A program made the position numbers and the translations under genes. A DNA stretch of 64,000 bases from Betaproteobacteria bacterium (GTDB taxonomy: Bacteria > Pseudomonadota > Gammaproteobacteria > Burkholderiales > CAIKXV01): NCBI GenBank assembly GCA_947458265.1, contig CANGYF010000014.1, forward strand, positions 1 to 64,000. The letters are read 5' to 3'. The notes under the pieces are model-generated. The model worked only from the letters and a program-made list of their open reading frames with translations, was not told where the DNA came from and did no database searches. Below are positions 28,087-36,960 of the stretch, in pieces; position 1 is the stretch's first letter; every line of letters starts with the position of its first letter.

Positions 28087-28965
28087 ATGACTCAACAGCA
28101 ACGCAAAGGCATCATACTCGCCGGTGGCTCTGGAACCCGGCTTTATCCCGTGACCCAGGCGGTGAGCAAACAACTCATGCCGGTGTACGACAAGCCAATG
28201 GTGTATTACCCGCTGAGTACGCTGATGCTGAGCGGCATGCGCGATGCCCTGCTCATCAGCACCCCGCAAGACACCCCGCGTTTTGCTGAGCTGTTGGGTG
28301 ACGGCGCACGCTGGGGCATGAACATTCAGTACGCCGTGCAGCCCAGTCCGGATGGACTTGCGCAGGCGTTCATCATCGGGCGAGACTTCGTCGGCAATTC
28401 CCCCAGCGCCTTGGTGCTGGGCGACAATATTTTCTATGGTCACGATCTTGCCAAGCAGTTGCACAGCGCCGAGGCTCGATCCAATGGCGCGACCGTATTT
28501 GCGTATCACGTACACGACCCAGAGCGCTACGGCGTGGTCGAGTTTAGTGCGAACCGACGAGCCATCAGCATCGAAGAAAAGCCCAAGGCACCCAAGAGCA
28601 ACTACGCAGTGACGGGCTTGTATTTCTACGACCAGCAGGTCTGCGATATCGCAGCGGATATCAGGCCATCACATCGTGGCGAGTTGGAGATCACAGATGT
28701 CAACAAGCGCTACCTGGAGCTGGGCCAGTTGAACGTGGAGATCATGGGCCGAGGCTATGCCTGGCTGGACACCGGCACGCACGACAGTCTGCTGGAGGCC
28801 GCAAGCTTCATCGCTACGCTGCAAAAGCGCCAGGGCCTGCAGGTTGCCTGCCCAGAAGAGATTGCATTTCGTCAAGGCTGGATCAATGCCGATCAACTAG
28901 AGGCTTTGGCTGACCCGCTGAGAAAAAATGGCTATGGGCAGTATCTGCTTAGCCTGCTGAAGTGA
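28087..28965 (+). CDS. rmlA: glucose-1-phosphate thymidylyltransferase
   Basis: First step: dTTP plus glucose-1-phosphate to dTDP-glucose. 292 aa. The nucleotidyltransferase signature [16 protein letters not shown] follows a short N-terminus, then [22 protein letters not shown] and LGDNIFYG, and [21 protein letters not shown], typical of RmlA. The start is the ATG at 28087, 4 bp after rmlD; a GTG at 28051 lies inside rmlD. Allosterically inhibited by dTDP-rhamnose in known homologues. Confidence 0.97.
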   Translation: MTQQQRKGIILAGGSGTRLYPVTQAVSKQLMPVYDKPMVYYPLSTLMLSGMRDALLISTPQDTPRFAELLGDGARWGMNIQYAVQPSPDGLAQAFIIGRDFVGNSPSALVLGDNIFYGHDLAKQLHSAEARSNGATVFAYHVHDPERYGVVEFSANRRAISIEEKPKAPKSNYAVTGLYFYDQQVCDIAADIRPSHRGELEITDVNKRYLELGQLNVEIMGRGYAWLDTGTHDSLLEAASFIATLQKRQGLQVACPEEIAFRQGWINADQLEALADPLRKNGYGQYLLSLLK

Positions 28966-28973
28966 GGTCAACG

Positions 28974-29525
28974 ATGCCCCACACAGTAACTAAAACTTGT
29001 CTGCCTGAGATACTGATTCTGGAGCCTAATGTTTTTGGGGATGATCGCGGCTTCTTCTTCGAAAGCTTCAACCAACGCGACTTTCAGCAATCGACCGGCT
29101 TAGACGTAAAATTCGTTCAAGACAACCACAGCAAATCCAGCCAAGGGGTGCTGCGTGGCTTGCATTACCAGATCCAGCAGCCGCAAGGCAAACTGGTTCG
29201 GGTGACGCAGGGTGCCGTATTCGACGTCGCAGTCGATCTGCGCCGCTCATCGTCCAACTTCGGAAAATGGGTAGGTGTTGAACTGTCTGCAGACAACAAG
29301 CGTCAATTGTGGGTGCCGCCTGGCTTTGCGCATGGCTTTATGGTCACGAGCGAATCCGCAGAGTTCCTCTACAAGACCACAGACTACTGGTACCCCGAGC
29401 ACGAGCGCAGCCTGTTGTGGTGCGACCCGACTGTTGGCATCCGGTGGCCAGTAGAGGATGTCCCGAAGTTGGCGGCCAAGGATGCGGCAGGTAAGGTTTT
29501 GGCCGAAGCGGATACGTTTGCGTGA
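28974..29525 (+). CDS. rmlC: dTDP-4-dehydrorhamnose 3,5-epimerase
   Basis: Third step: double epimerisation at C3 and C5. 183 aa cupin. Motifs: FGDDRGFFFESFNQRDF, QDNHSKSSQGVLRGLHYQ with the active-site His, VRVTQGAVFDVAVDLR, and PPGFAHGFMV. Start ATG 28974 with GAGG about 6 bp upstream, 8 bp after the rmlA stop. It completes the rhamnose pathway. The IS3-family element begins within tens of bases of its stop. Confidence 0.96.
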   Translation: MPHTVTKTCLPEILILEPNVFGDDRGFFFESFNQRDFQQSTGLDVKFVQDNHSKSSQGVLRGLHYQIQQPQGKLVRVTQGAVFDVAVDLRRSSSNFGKWVGVELSADNKRQLWVPPGFAHGFMVTSESAEFLYKTTDYWYPEHERSLLWCDPTVGIRWPVEDVPKLAAKDAAGKVLAEADTFA

Positions 29526-29596
29526 TTCAGTGGGGATTCCCCCGCAAACCCGTAGGGTCCAGAGGTAGAATTTTCTTGTTAAGAAGGAAGTTCTGC

Positions 29597-29881
29597 ATGA
29601 GGAAGCCCAGGTTCACCGACAGCCAGATCATGGCGGTGTTGAAGCGCGTCGAAGGCGGCGAGGCGGTCCCGCCGCTCTGCCTTGAAACGGGCGCGAGCAC
29701 GGCGACGTTCTACAAGTGGCGCGCGAAGTTCGGCAGCATGGACGTGTCCATGATGGCCCGGACGAAGGAACTGGAGGACGAGAACCGGCGCATGAAGAAG
29801 ATGTACACGGACGAGAAGCTCAAGGCGGAGGTCGTCGCAGAGGCCCTCGATAAAAGTGGTGAGGCCATCTCAGCGGCGTGA
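29597..29881 (+). CDS. IS3-family transposase OrfA
   Basis: 94-aa helix-turn-helix subunit of an IS3-family transposase, starting MRKPRFTDSQIMAVLKRVEGG, with ETGASTATFYKWRAKFGSMD and a leucine-zipper-like C-terminus (KELEDENRRMKKMYTDEKLKAEVV). It looks intact, but OrfB is broken, so the element is inactive alone. An A-rich run (TAAAAGTG, about 29851-29858) sits at the usual OrfA/OrfB frameshift position. Confidence 0.85.
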   Translation: MRKPRFTDSQIMAVLKRVEGGEAVPPLCLETGASTATFYKWRAKFGSMDVSMMARTKELEDENRRMKKMYTDEKLKAEVVAEALDKSGEAISAA

Positions 29882-30494
29882 GATGGCCGCTCGAGCGGTC
29901 GCCGACAAGGGAATGCCGAGCACGCTGGCCTGCGCAGCGTTCGGGATCAGTGAAAGTTGCTATCGCTACCAGCCCAAGCTGTAAGCGGAGAACGCCCAGA
30001 TCGCCGACTGGCTGGTCCGCCTCACAGACAACGATCGTATTTGGGGGTTCAGCCTGAGCTTCCTGTACCTGCGAAACCTGATCGATGACTTCAACCGGGA
30101 GGCCCTGGCCATCTACGTGGATTTCTCTCTGCCGGCGCTGCGCATGATCCGCAGTCTGGAGCAAGTGATTCAGTGGCGTGGCGCGCCTTCTGTGATCCGG
30201 TGCGACAACGGACCGCAATACATCAGCGGCGAACTACATGCTTGGGCTGCGAAGCACTCGATCAAGATCGAATACATCTAGCCTGGCAAGCCGCAGCAGA
30301 ACGCGTACGTCGGGAGATTCAACCGGACTGTGCGCTACGAGTGGCTGGCCCAGTATCACTTCGACGATCTGGCTGAAGTCCAGGACTTCGCCACGCGATG
30401 GATGTGGTCCTACAATCACGAACGCCCGAACATGGCCTTGGGGGGCATCACCCCGAAACAGCGGCTGGCCATGGCCGCGTAGGTCAACTTCTGA
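29859..30494 (+). pseudogene. IS3-family transposase OrfB, decayed
   Basis: Reads in one frame from GTG 29859 (VRPSQRREMA) but carries in-frame stops after SCYRYQPKL and after IKIEY. About 100 codons are missing between LSFLYLRN and LIDDFNREALAIYVDFSLP, removing the first catalytic Asp of the DDE core. The second and third regions survive (IRCDNGPQYISGELHAW and the QQNAYVGRFNRTVRYEW segment). The end matches the relic at 25.7-26.0 kb. Weak inverted-repeat candidates flank it near 29530-29560 and 30496-30518. 30495-30662 holds nothing else I can name. Confidence 0.85.
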
Positions 30495-30662
30495 CGGCTA
30501 CGCAAAACGGGGGGCTTACCGCTCATCCCCGCCTCCGGATTTCTATACACAGGCGGGGAGTTGTTATCCAAAAATCGTAGGTGCGAAAATCTGGATGTCG
30601 CGTTAGCTCAACGTTACTTTATTGCTACACAACGTGCAGATCGAGTTAGGCAGTACATTCGA

Positions 30663-31481
30663 TCAGCGACGGAGAGCGTCGTTACGCAAAAAGTGCTCGT
30701 AGACGATGGATCTAACCGCTACCGGTGTCAAGAAGACCGCCGAGCGCCGACTGCCATCCCAGAGCGCGCGACGCCGACTCTTCAATCCAAGCGCAACCAT
30801 ATGCCGTTGCAACATCCACTCGGATCGCGCGTAGCGCACCCCACCGCGTCGAGCGAGCATACCGTTTCCGATTCGCGCGAAAACGAGCGATTCATGGCTG
30901 TTTGCCGTCTCGATGCCTTGGGCCAGCATCCGCATCCAGAGGCCGTAGTCCTCCATGAACGGGATCTCGGGATAGCCACCCACCGAGAGCGCAAGGTCGC
31001 GTCGATAGCAAACGGTCATGTGGTTGAAAGGGTTGCGGACCAGCCCCTTCGCAAGGATCTCAGAGTGCATGATCGGTACAGTGCGGCTGCGGCGTGCTTG
31101 TGCAGGCGAAACGTCGAACTCGAAGATCTGCGCGCCAAACAGCGACAGTCGGCCATTCAAGGCCATCTCCCGCTGCGATTCGACACGGTGCGGTACACAG
31201 ATGTCGTCCGAATCGAATCGCATCACCCAGGGTTGGCGTACGAGCCGCAAGCCGTGGTTCAACGCGCGCGTAAGGCCGACGTTTGCGGGAAGCGGGTGCG
31301 TCACCAGAGGCAGGTCGCGCATGTAGCGATCGATCACGGCGTCGAGCTCCGGACCCAGCGGACCATCCTTCACAAGCAGGACCTCGGCCGGCAGCACCGT
31401 TTGGCTAGCGAGTGACTGCAAGGCCGCGTCTAGCGCCACTGGCTGCTCACGGGCGTAAACGGACATCAGAACCGTGAACAT
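30663..31481 (-). CDS. glycosyltransferase family 2
   Basis: 272-aa inverting GT-A transferase without membrane helices. N-terminal MFTVLMSVYAREQPVALDAALQ, LVKDGP, and the metal site MRFDSDDI (DxD region), followed by GGYPEIPFMEDYGLWMRM, in which ED is the probable catalytic acidic pair of this group. Start chosen at 31481 with GGAGGA 8 bp upstream. Related to WcaA/amylovoran-type transferases that add Gal, Glc or Rha; the donor cannot be fixed. The last leftward gene of the right arm. Confidence 0.85.
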   Translation of the reverse strand: MFTVLMSVYAREQPVALDAALQSLASQTVLPAEVLLVKDGPLGPELDAVIDRYMRDLPLVTHPLPANVGLTRALNHGLRLVRQPWVMRFDSDDICVPHRVESQREMALNGRLSLFGAQIFEFDVSPAQARRSRTVPIMHSEILAKGLVRNPFNHMTVCYRRDLALSVGGYPEIPFMEDYGLWMRMLAQGIETANSHESLVFARIGNGMLARRGGVRYARSEWMLQRHMVALGLKSRRRALWDGSRRSAVFLTPVAVRSIVYEHFLRNDALRR

Positions 31482-31544
31482 GTCGCGCTTCCTCCAGAGC
31501 GAGCCAACTGACATGACTCGTGGTCATGCGGCCAACTGCATTTA

Positions 31545-31840
31545 CTAGAAACCGTAGTGTATCTGATAAGGCGCTCGGCCTTTATGAAAACAACCCGGTC
31601 GCCGGCTATTGTCGAACCCTAGGTGGTAAGCAATACCCTCCCGGGCCGCGCTCCAGCTGTCGCAGGCGTGCAGGCACGCCTCCTCGTGCTTGACCGACCT
31701 ACACAGCCGTTCGACGAAAACGTTTTTTCGCCAACAACTGTTGCTGGCCATACTGATCGCGACGCCGCCACGGCTCAGCACGCCAACGAGTTCCACACTG
31801 GTGAACTGACGTCCTTGCTTGACACCTACCAAGCGCGCCT
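31545..31840 (-). pseudogene. IS3-family transposase C-terminal relic
   Basis: Minus-strand frame shows the IS3 OrfB C-terminus: KQGRQFTSVELVGVLSRGG, AISM, then NVFVERLCRSVKHEEACLHA and the usual Y/F-N-x-x-RP region degraded to GFDNSRRPGC. The N-terminal half is gone. It is a different IS3 lineage from the two relics bracketing rml. It sits between the fucosyltransferase and the GT2 gene. Confidence 0.75.
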
Positions 31841-31879
31841 GACCCCAGCGCGCACCCAGACGCGCAGTCTCGTCCACGC

Positions 31880-32755
31880 TCAAGCATCAATTGGTAACGG
31901 CTCGAGTGACAGCGAGAGCTCCCAGGGCAAAAACAAGTCTCTCCGCACGCCGTTCGTCCAGCAAGCTGGCGTTACGGTGACCGCGCGGCCTGGATCGAGC
32001 GCAGCCGCCCACCATGAGAAAGTGCTGTTCCCGATGATGCGTGACCGCGCATGCCGCAACAGCATAAAGTCTTGTAACCAGCCGGAATGATGACCGGGTG
32101 CCAACTCGAACTGGATCGTCGGGTATACCGCAGCAAGGTTCTCAAGTATGGATGACGCGTACTCACGGTCGTCTGTTATCACGCATGCTGTCTTGATTCC
32201 TAGTGACCCGCGGTAAAGCATCTCGAAGGCCCGTATGTAGTAGTGGGCATCGACGACGCGGAACAGCGGACTTGCCAGAAAGTCGCCACCTCGCACGTGA
32301 ATCATGCAGTCGGCTGAAATGGGAGGAGGGAAAGCTAGGTCGGCGCGTAGCATCGAAGCAATCGCCGCAAGTGATCCCTCGAAAGCACGCCAGTCCCAGC
32401 CTTGCTGAAAGTAGCCGTCGAGCCAGAGGGAGCGCACGTAGCCACAGCGTCCCCCTGCAGTGAGTACCTTACTGAAATTGCGGTCGCCAACGCCGAAATA
32501 AGGAAATAGCCGACCAATGCGCATCGCCATCAGGCGATCGGCGAGAGCCGAATGGGTTGTCCGCTGCCCATCCGTGAGGCACCACGCTGGCAACTCAACA
32601 AGGCTTGCCATGTCAAAGCCACGCTTCACTTTGTAGCGGTTGAGGCTTTGTGCACCAAGATAGACAGCATTGCTTTGGGAACCGCGGAGCGCGAGGGCAG
32701 CGGCAAACTGGAACAATTGGTTCCCCAAGCCGCCGGCAAGTCGTGTGAAGATCAT
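31880..32755 (-). CDS. GT11 alpha-1,2-fucosyltransferase
   Basis: 291-aa GT11 (GT-B fold) enzyme using GDP-L-fucose. It starts with the family opening TRLAGGLGNQLFQFAAALAL, has the donor-binding motif HVRGGDF (HxRxxD form), and the C-terminal motif GNSTFSWWAAALD, both diagnostic. No transmembrane segment. No GDP-fucose synthesis genes (gmd, fcl) are in the window, so the donor must come from elsewhere, or the enzyme uses another deoxysugar. It follows the FkbM gene by 24 bp. Confidence 0.9.
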   Translation of the reverse strand: MIFTRLAGGLGNQLFQFAAALALRGSQSNAVYLGAQSLNRYKVKRGFDMASLVELPAWCLTDGQRTTHSALADRLMAMRIGRLFPYFGVGDRNFSKVLTAGGRCGYVRSLWLDGYFQQGWDWRAFEGSLAAIASMLRADLAFPPPISADCMIHVRGGDFLASPLFRVVDAHYYIRAFEMLYRGSLGIKTACVITDDREYASSILENLAAVYPTIQFELAPGHHSGWLQDFMLLRHARSRIIGNSTFSWWAAALDPGRAVTVTPACWTNGVRRDLFLPWELSLSLEPLPIDA

Positions 32756-32779
32756 CGTGATCGAGCCAGCCTTGGCGGT

Positions 32780-33661
32780 TCAGGTGGTGCGCAATGCAGA
32801 CACCAACTCCGGAGCTGCCGGGCTCTTGAGGAACACGAAGTTGTGCGTGCCAATATCATCAATGCCTGTTTGCAACACGCGCTCGATCATGGATTGCGTC
32901 ACTGGGCGACCGCTACCGTCGGCGGCGTAGGCTATAAACCCACGCGACCAGAACATGTCGAAGGTGTCGGCCAACCGGCCGTTGATCGTCTCCCCGTCGG
33001 GCAGATGCTCAGAAATGCAGACTTCAATCATCCAGGCTGACTGCGAAGCGTGGTCAAGATGCTTGAGCGCACCATTCAACATGGACAGTTCTGCGCCTTC
33101 CACGTCGACCAGAAAAAGGTTGCGGCTGTCGAGAAGGCGGTCGCCCAAAACGCGGTCCAGTGTGGAGACGGGCACGCGCGATACATAGCGTCTGGGAACT
33201 CCCGCCCAGCCGGGAACCAAAGAGGCTCCGGTACCATCTCCATAGAAATTCAAAACCCCGTGCGTCGCGGCCAGAGCCAATGGAAAGACCTCGACACGAT
33301 CATCCCATCCGTTCGCGCACACGTTCTGCAGCAGCATGAACATGTTGCTTGGGGAAGGCTCGAACGCGACCACGGGCCGACCCAGTTGGAGCGCATGACA
33401 ACAGTAGTAGCCGATGTTGGCCCCGACGTTCACGAACTGCTCGAAATGCGGTATTAGCGACCTGACGATGACTGTCTCGGTGGGTTCGAAACCGCCACTT
33501 TCCATCTGGGGGTAACCCGCAAACTTGAAGCCGTACTTCGTCACCACCGGAGTGCGTTGCCGCAGCCGGTCTTCCTTCCGGCGCCTGAGGTAAACCGAGA
33601 GCGCTGGAAACTTGCCGACGATTTTTTTGAGGCCTTCGCGCAGAGACAGAGTGCTAGTCAT
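32780..33661 (-). CDS. FkbM-family SAM-dependent methyltransferase
   Basis: 293-aa methyltransferase likely to O-methylate a sugar of the repeat unit. SAM-binding NVGANIGYYCCHAL, then AFEPSPSNMFMLLQNV, and the FkbM LFLVDVEGAELSMLNGA. Start chosen at MTSTLSLREGLKKIVGKF (33661); the upstream extension to 33715 lacks support. Adjacent to the fucosyltransferase, so the methylated residue could be fucose or rhamnose (inference). Confidence 0.85.
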   Translation of the reverse strand: MTSTLSLREGLKKIVGKFPALSVYLRRRKEDRLRQRTPVVTKYGFKFAGYPQMESGGFEPTETVIVRSLIPHFEQFVNVGANIGYYCCHALQLGRPVVAFEPSPSNMFMLLQNVCANGWDDRVEVFPLALAATHGVLNFYGDGTGASLVPGWAGVPRRYVSRVPVSTLDRVLGDRLLDSRNLFLVDVEGAELSMLNGALKHLDHASQSAWMIEVCISEHLPDGETINGRLADTFDMFWSRGFIAYAADGSGRPVTQSMIERVLQTGIDDIGTHNFVFLKSPAAPELVSALRTT

Positions 33662-33861
33662 GAAATAGTTGTGGTGAGTCAACGAGGTTTTTTGGCAAAG
33701 GCTACGTATGGGCATTCAGGCGAACGTGACCTTCGAATCCAGAGGTCGTGACCGATGCGGTCTTCACGGCACTGCGAAGGACCGATTGTAGGACGATCGG
33801 CCATGAAGCGGTTCTGGATGGCGCCTATCCCGAGGGTTTCGGGGATAGCGAGGGGCTGCCC

Positions 33862-34125
33862 GGCGCGTCGATTCGCCCGCCAGGTCGCTACGCTGGACAC
33901 GTTGCATCAGTCGGTCGAGGATGGTGTCGGCGACAGTGACGTCGCCGAGCCAGCCGTGCCAGTGGTCGATTGGCAGCTTCGTGGTGATGATCGTGGCCGT
34001 ATGCGAGGCTGGTCATCAATGATCTCCAGCAGATCCGCGCGCATCGTGGCGTCCACGGCGGATACGCCCCAGTCATCCAGCACCAGCACTTCGGTGCGGG
34101 CCAGCGCCCGCAGCCAGCGATTGAA
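33862..34125 (-). pseudogene. IS21-family helper ATPase (istB) relic
   Basis: Minus strand encodes FNRWLRALARTEVLVLDDWGV, with Walker-B-like LVLDDWG, then MRADLLEIIDD, a frameshift, and then YGHATIITTKLPIDHW, HGWLGDVTVADTILDRLMQR and GES, all typical of the IstB C-terminal half. The N-terminal Walker A half is missing and istA is absent. It fills the gap between FkbM and the LTA-synthase-like gene; 33662-33861 shows nothing else clear. Confidence 0.82.
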
Positions 34126-34186
34126 TCAAGGCTCAGCATGAGCAACGAATGGCGGCATAATGCCAAGGCGTTGGTAGACGAACAAC

Positions 34187-35632
34187 ATGCGGAAGATAAA
34201 TCTCATGATCCGCAAGGATGCGATAGATGTCGCTAAACGTCTGATACTGTTGGGATCGTGCCTCGCCAGAGCGTCGATGCGTACTTCATGCCGGCGAACC
34301 GACGACTGGCGCGCGGTAGGCTTCATTGTCCTCGCAAACATGCCGTTCTGGCTCCTTTCCGTACATTTTTTTGTGCTGCGCCCGCTTTTCAATGTCGACG
34401 CCTTCATTGCTTTGTTTGTTGCGACGCTGAATCCCACCGTCGGCCTCGTGATACTGGCTTTGAGTTGGGTCCTGGACGTCGTGCAGAGCATGTCGCTGGC
34501 CTACCACTTCGCCTCGCCACTCGAATTGCTGCGCGCCGTACGCTTTTCCGAGGCTCTGAACTGGCGCGGTTTCCTGTCGGCTCAACTCATAACCGTAGTG
34601 GCCGGATTCGGCTTGGCGGCATGGCTGGCAACGCGCATGCTTCGATCGTGGCGCCCGAATGCGCGTGCCTTGCTCCCTTGGCTCGTGCTCGTGAGCACTC
34701 TGGACATCCTTAATGGCTCAGCCTTCCCAAGCTGGCTAGGCCAGGACAGCTACCGCATCCCGGCGAACGTCAGCGGTAGTCCCAGCTACAACCTGGTCAA
34801 CCAAGCCTTAAGCGCTCGCGCCAGCGCCGCCCTGCCTGTCAAACGTTGGCCCGATGACGGGTCGGTCGACCCTGTGTCATGGGCTCGAAACTCTCGCGGC
34901 AACGTGCTGGTGGTGGTGGTCGAATCCATGGGCCAATTGCAGGACCCAGAACTGGCGGATTGGCTCAGGCGGCAGCTGGTCAACGACGCGCCGACCGGGC
35001 CCTGGAGCGCCTACACCGATACCGTTGAGTTTCGTGGGGCCACCACTGCCGGCGAGTTGCGCACGCTATGCCAGCTATCAACGCATTATTCGAAGTTGAA
35101 CCCTGTGACGGCCGCCGGATGCATGCCGCAGCGTATGACTGATCTTGGCTACCAGACCTTCGGCCTGCACGGCTTCACTGGGATGATGTTCGAGCGCAAT
35201 CGCTGGTGGCCGATGCTCGGACTGCAGCAGCAGACCTTCGCCGATGGCACACGGGAAGACGCACCGCAATGCGGCAGTGCATTCCGGGGGATCTGCGACG
35301 ACTACATGCTCGAGCAGGCGCTGCAGATACTGCGTGAGCCCAACCGCTTTGTTTACCTGCTTACTCTAAACACTCACATGCCACTGACGAAGGTGAAAAT
35401 AGCGCCTGAGCTGGTGACGCTGTGTCGAGCCCGGCAGGTCAGCGATAGTGTTTGCCAGCTAACATGGCAGCTTGGCAAGTTTCTGGCCCAGACACGCGCC
35501 GGACTGGAGCGGCTGCCGCAGGCCCCGTTCGTGATGGTGGTGGGCGACCATTCGCCGCCCTTCGTGGTGCAGGCTGACCGGCGTCAGTTTATGACTACGC
35601 AAGTGCCGCGCTTCATCCTCGTGCCCCGATGA
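34187..35632 (+). CDS. LTA-synthase-like membrane phospho-/sulfotransferase
   Basis: 481-aa alkaline-phosphatase-superfamily protein with an N-terminal membrane part of about five helices (VGFIVLANMPFWLLSVHFF and following) and a periplasmic catalytic domain. NVLVVVVESMGQ gives the first metal ligand, EFRGATTAGELR holds the likely catalytic Thr near residue 285, and VVGDHSPPF is the terminal metal motif. Relatives transfer phosphoglycerol or phosphoethanolamine to glycans. It is on the opposite strand to its neighbours, converging with wzy, suggesting a separate insertion into the locus. It probably decorates the polysaccharide or lipid A. Confidence 0.78.
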   Translation: MRKINLMIRKDAIDVAKRLILLGSCLARASMRTSCRRTDDWRAVGFIVLANMPFWLLSVHFFVLRPLFNVDAFIALFVATLNPTVGLVILALSWVLDVVQSMSLAYHFASPLELLRAVRFSEALNWRGFLSAQLITVVAGFGLAAWLATRMLRSWRPNARALLPWLVLVSTLDILNGSAFPSWLGQDSYRIPANVSGSPSYNLVNQALSARASAALPVKRWPDDGSVDPVSWARNSRGNVLVVVVESMGQLQDPELADWLRRQLVNDAPTGPWSAYTDTVEFRGATTAGELRTLCQLSTHYSKLNPVTAAGCMPQRMTDLGYQTFGLHGFTGMMFERNRWWPMLGLQQQTFADGTREDAPQCGSAFRGICDDYMLEQALQILREPNRFVYLLTLNTHMPLTKVKIAPELVTLCRARQVSDSVCQLTWQLGKFLAQTRAGLERLPQAPFVMVVGDHSPPFVVQADRRQFMTTQVPRFILVPR

Positions 35633-35727
35633 ATACGACCTACATAATACCACCTAGAACTGTCGGAACGAAACGCGCCGGCACGACTATCGCGGCGGTG
35701 CGCTGACGAAGCGCAGAAGCGCCTCAA

Positions 35728-36915
35728 TCACGAACCAGACTTTCTATGATCTTTAGTACACACTATTTTTCTAGGTGGCACCAGCACTTCCAAAGATACT
35801 GGTGTCGAGACTATCAGTAACCACAACCAGAAATAGATCAACAAGCCACCGAAGAAGCTACCGTAAGTCAGATCAATCAAGATTAATGGATACAAAATCG
35901 CTTGCGTAAGGTTTCTACGGGTGAAATTCGGCCCTAAGAATGCCGCTAGAAATGCACCTAAAAACAACAACGTGTAGGGCACACCAAAGGTGATAGCCGA
36001 GCCTAGATACCAGCTCTCGGCAATTAGGTATTCGTCCAAAGAATCGAACGACACGCCGACCTCTCCGATAGCTTTTTCATTCGGATAGCCAACACCGATC
36101 CAAGGGGATTGAGCGATTTTTTCGAGAGCGTTAAACCAAGCAAAAACCCGGAAGGCATTGGAGGTATTGGTTACCCATTCGCTATTGAACAGGCCGGAGG
36201 TCATCAGCACGCCCGTCACAATAGCCAATGAGATCACAATCACAGTCGCAATTTCGGCAAATCTTGAGCGCTGTCGCCATCGGATGGCTAGGATCGCCAC
36301 AATAAAGAGTACCAGTGTAAATCGCCATGAACCCGCAATTATTAAATTCACAGCAGGCAACACCACGATCCAGGAAAGCCTGTGACGCGCGACCAAGGTC
36401 AGCAGCGCAGCCAAACTGATGGCCCCGGAATAGAAGCTATGGCCAAAGATGCCACCAAGACGTCCGAGTCCAGCAAGGACACCATCTCGCCTATCTAAGT
36501 CTCTGCCCAGCAAGTCAGCGCCAGTAATTAAAGTACCGACGTTAAAAATCACGTCTATGACAAACAGGATAAGCAGCAACGACTCAAACTTGCGGACAGT
36601 CTTCTGATCGGGCTTGTAACTGGCCAAGATGTGCGGCAAGGTCCAAAGGAAAAGAAAGTACGGGAGCGAGCCCGCCATGCCATCGCTACCACGTATTGCG
36701 ATAACTAAACACGCCCATACGGCAGCAAACAGTAGCAGGGTGTTTTCAAGGCGCCAACGTACCCGCCACCAGTCCCCCCGGACCATTAGGGCGGGAAGTA
36801 AAAGCACCAAACCGATGGGCGAAAACAATCCTCCGGCGACCGCACTCATGAGCAGCCAGTCTGCTAAGTGACGTCGTGTTGATACCTTAACGGGAGATCT
36901 AGGGAAAGTCAGCAT
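35728..36915 (-). CDS. Wzy-like O-antigen polymerase/ligase family protein
   Basis: 395-aa polytopic protein of about eleven helices and low GC, as usual for wzy. It has the large periplasmic loop before the last helices (SPWIGVGYPNEKAIGEVGVSFDS) in which the G-x-G-(Y) pattern recalls the Wzy_C/WaaL motif. Start chosen at 36915 (MLTFPRSPVK); the longer frame runs into the IS5 relic. Proposed role: polymerising undecaprenyl-linked units in the periplasm with Wzx and Wzz. A ligase role cannot be excluded from sequence. Confidence 0.75.
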   Translation of the reverse strand: MLTFPRSPVKVSTRRHLADWLLMSAVAGGLFSPIGLVLLLPALMVRGDWWRVRWRLENTLLLFAAVWACLVIAIRGSDGMAGSLPYFLFLWTLPHILASYKPDQKTVRKFESLLLILFVIDVIFNVGTLITGADLLGRDLDRRDGVLAGLGRLGGIFGHSFYSGAISLAALLTLVARHRLSWIVVLPAVNLIIAGSWRFTLVLFIVAILAIRWRQRSRFAEIATVIVISLAIVTGVLMTSGLFNSEWVTNTSNAFRVFAWFNALEKIAQSPWIGVGYPNEKAIGEVGVSFDSLDEYLIAESWYLGSAITFGVPYTLLFLGAFLAAFLGPNFTRRNLTQAILYPLILIDLTYGSFFGGLLIYFWLWLLIVSTPVSLEVLVPPRKIVCTKDHRKSGS

Positions 36916-36960
36916 AACCGCCCGCGTTGCGCCGTAAAGATGCGATGGTGTGAACGCGCA

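Noticed and set aside
26131-29525. rmlBDAC as a novel sugar pathway
   Set aside because: All four proteins carry standard motifs and lengths, so this is the ordinary dTDP-L-rhamnose pathway; only its flanks are unusual.
25702-30494. Active composite transposon around rmlBDAC
   Set aside because: Both flanking IS3 elements lack a functional OrfB, and no target duplication or intact ends could be shown; only a relic interpretation is supported.
30561-31415. 284-codon plus-strand frame opposite the GT2 gene
   Set aside because: No family features; the minus strand has a clear GT2 with a strong ribosome site.
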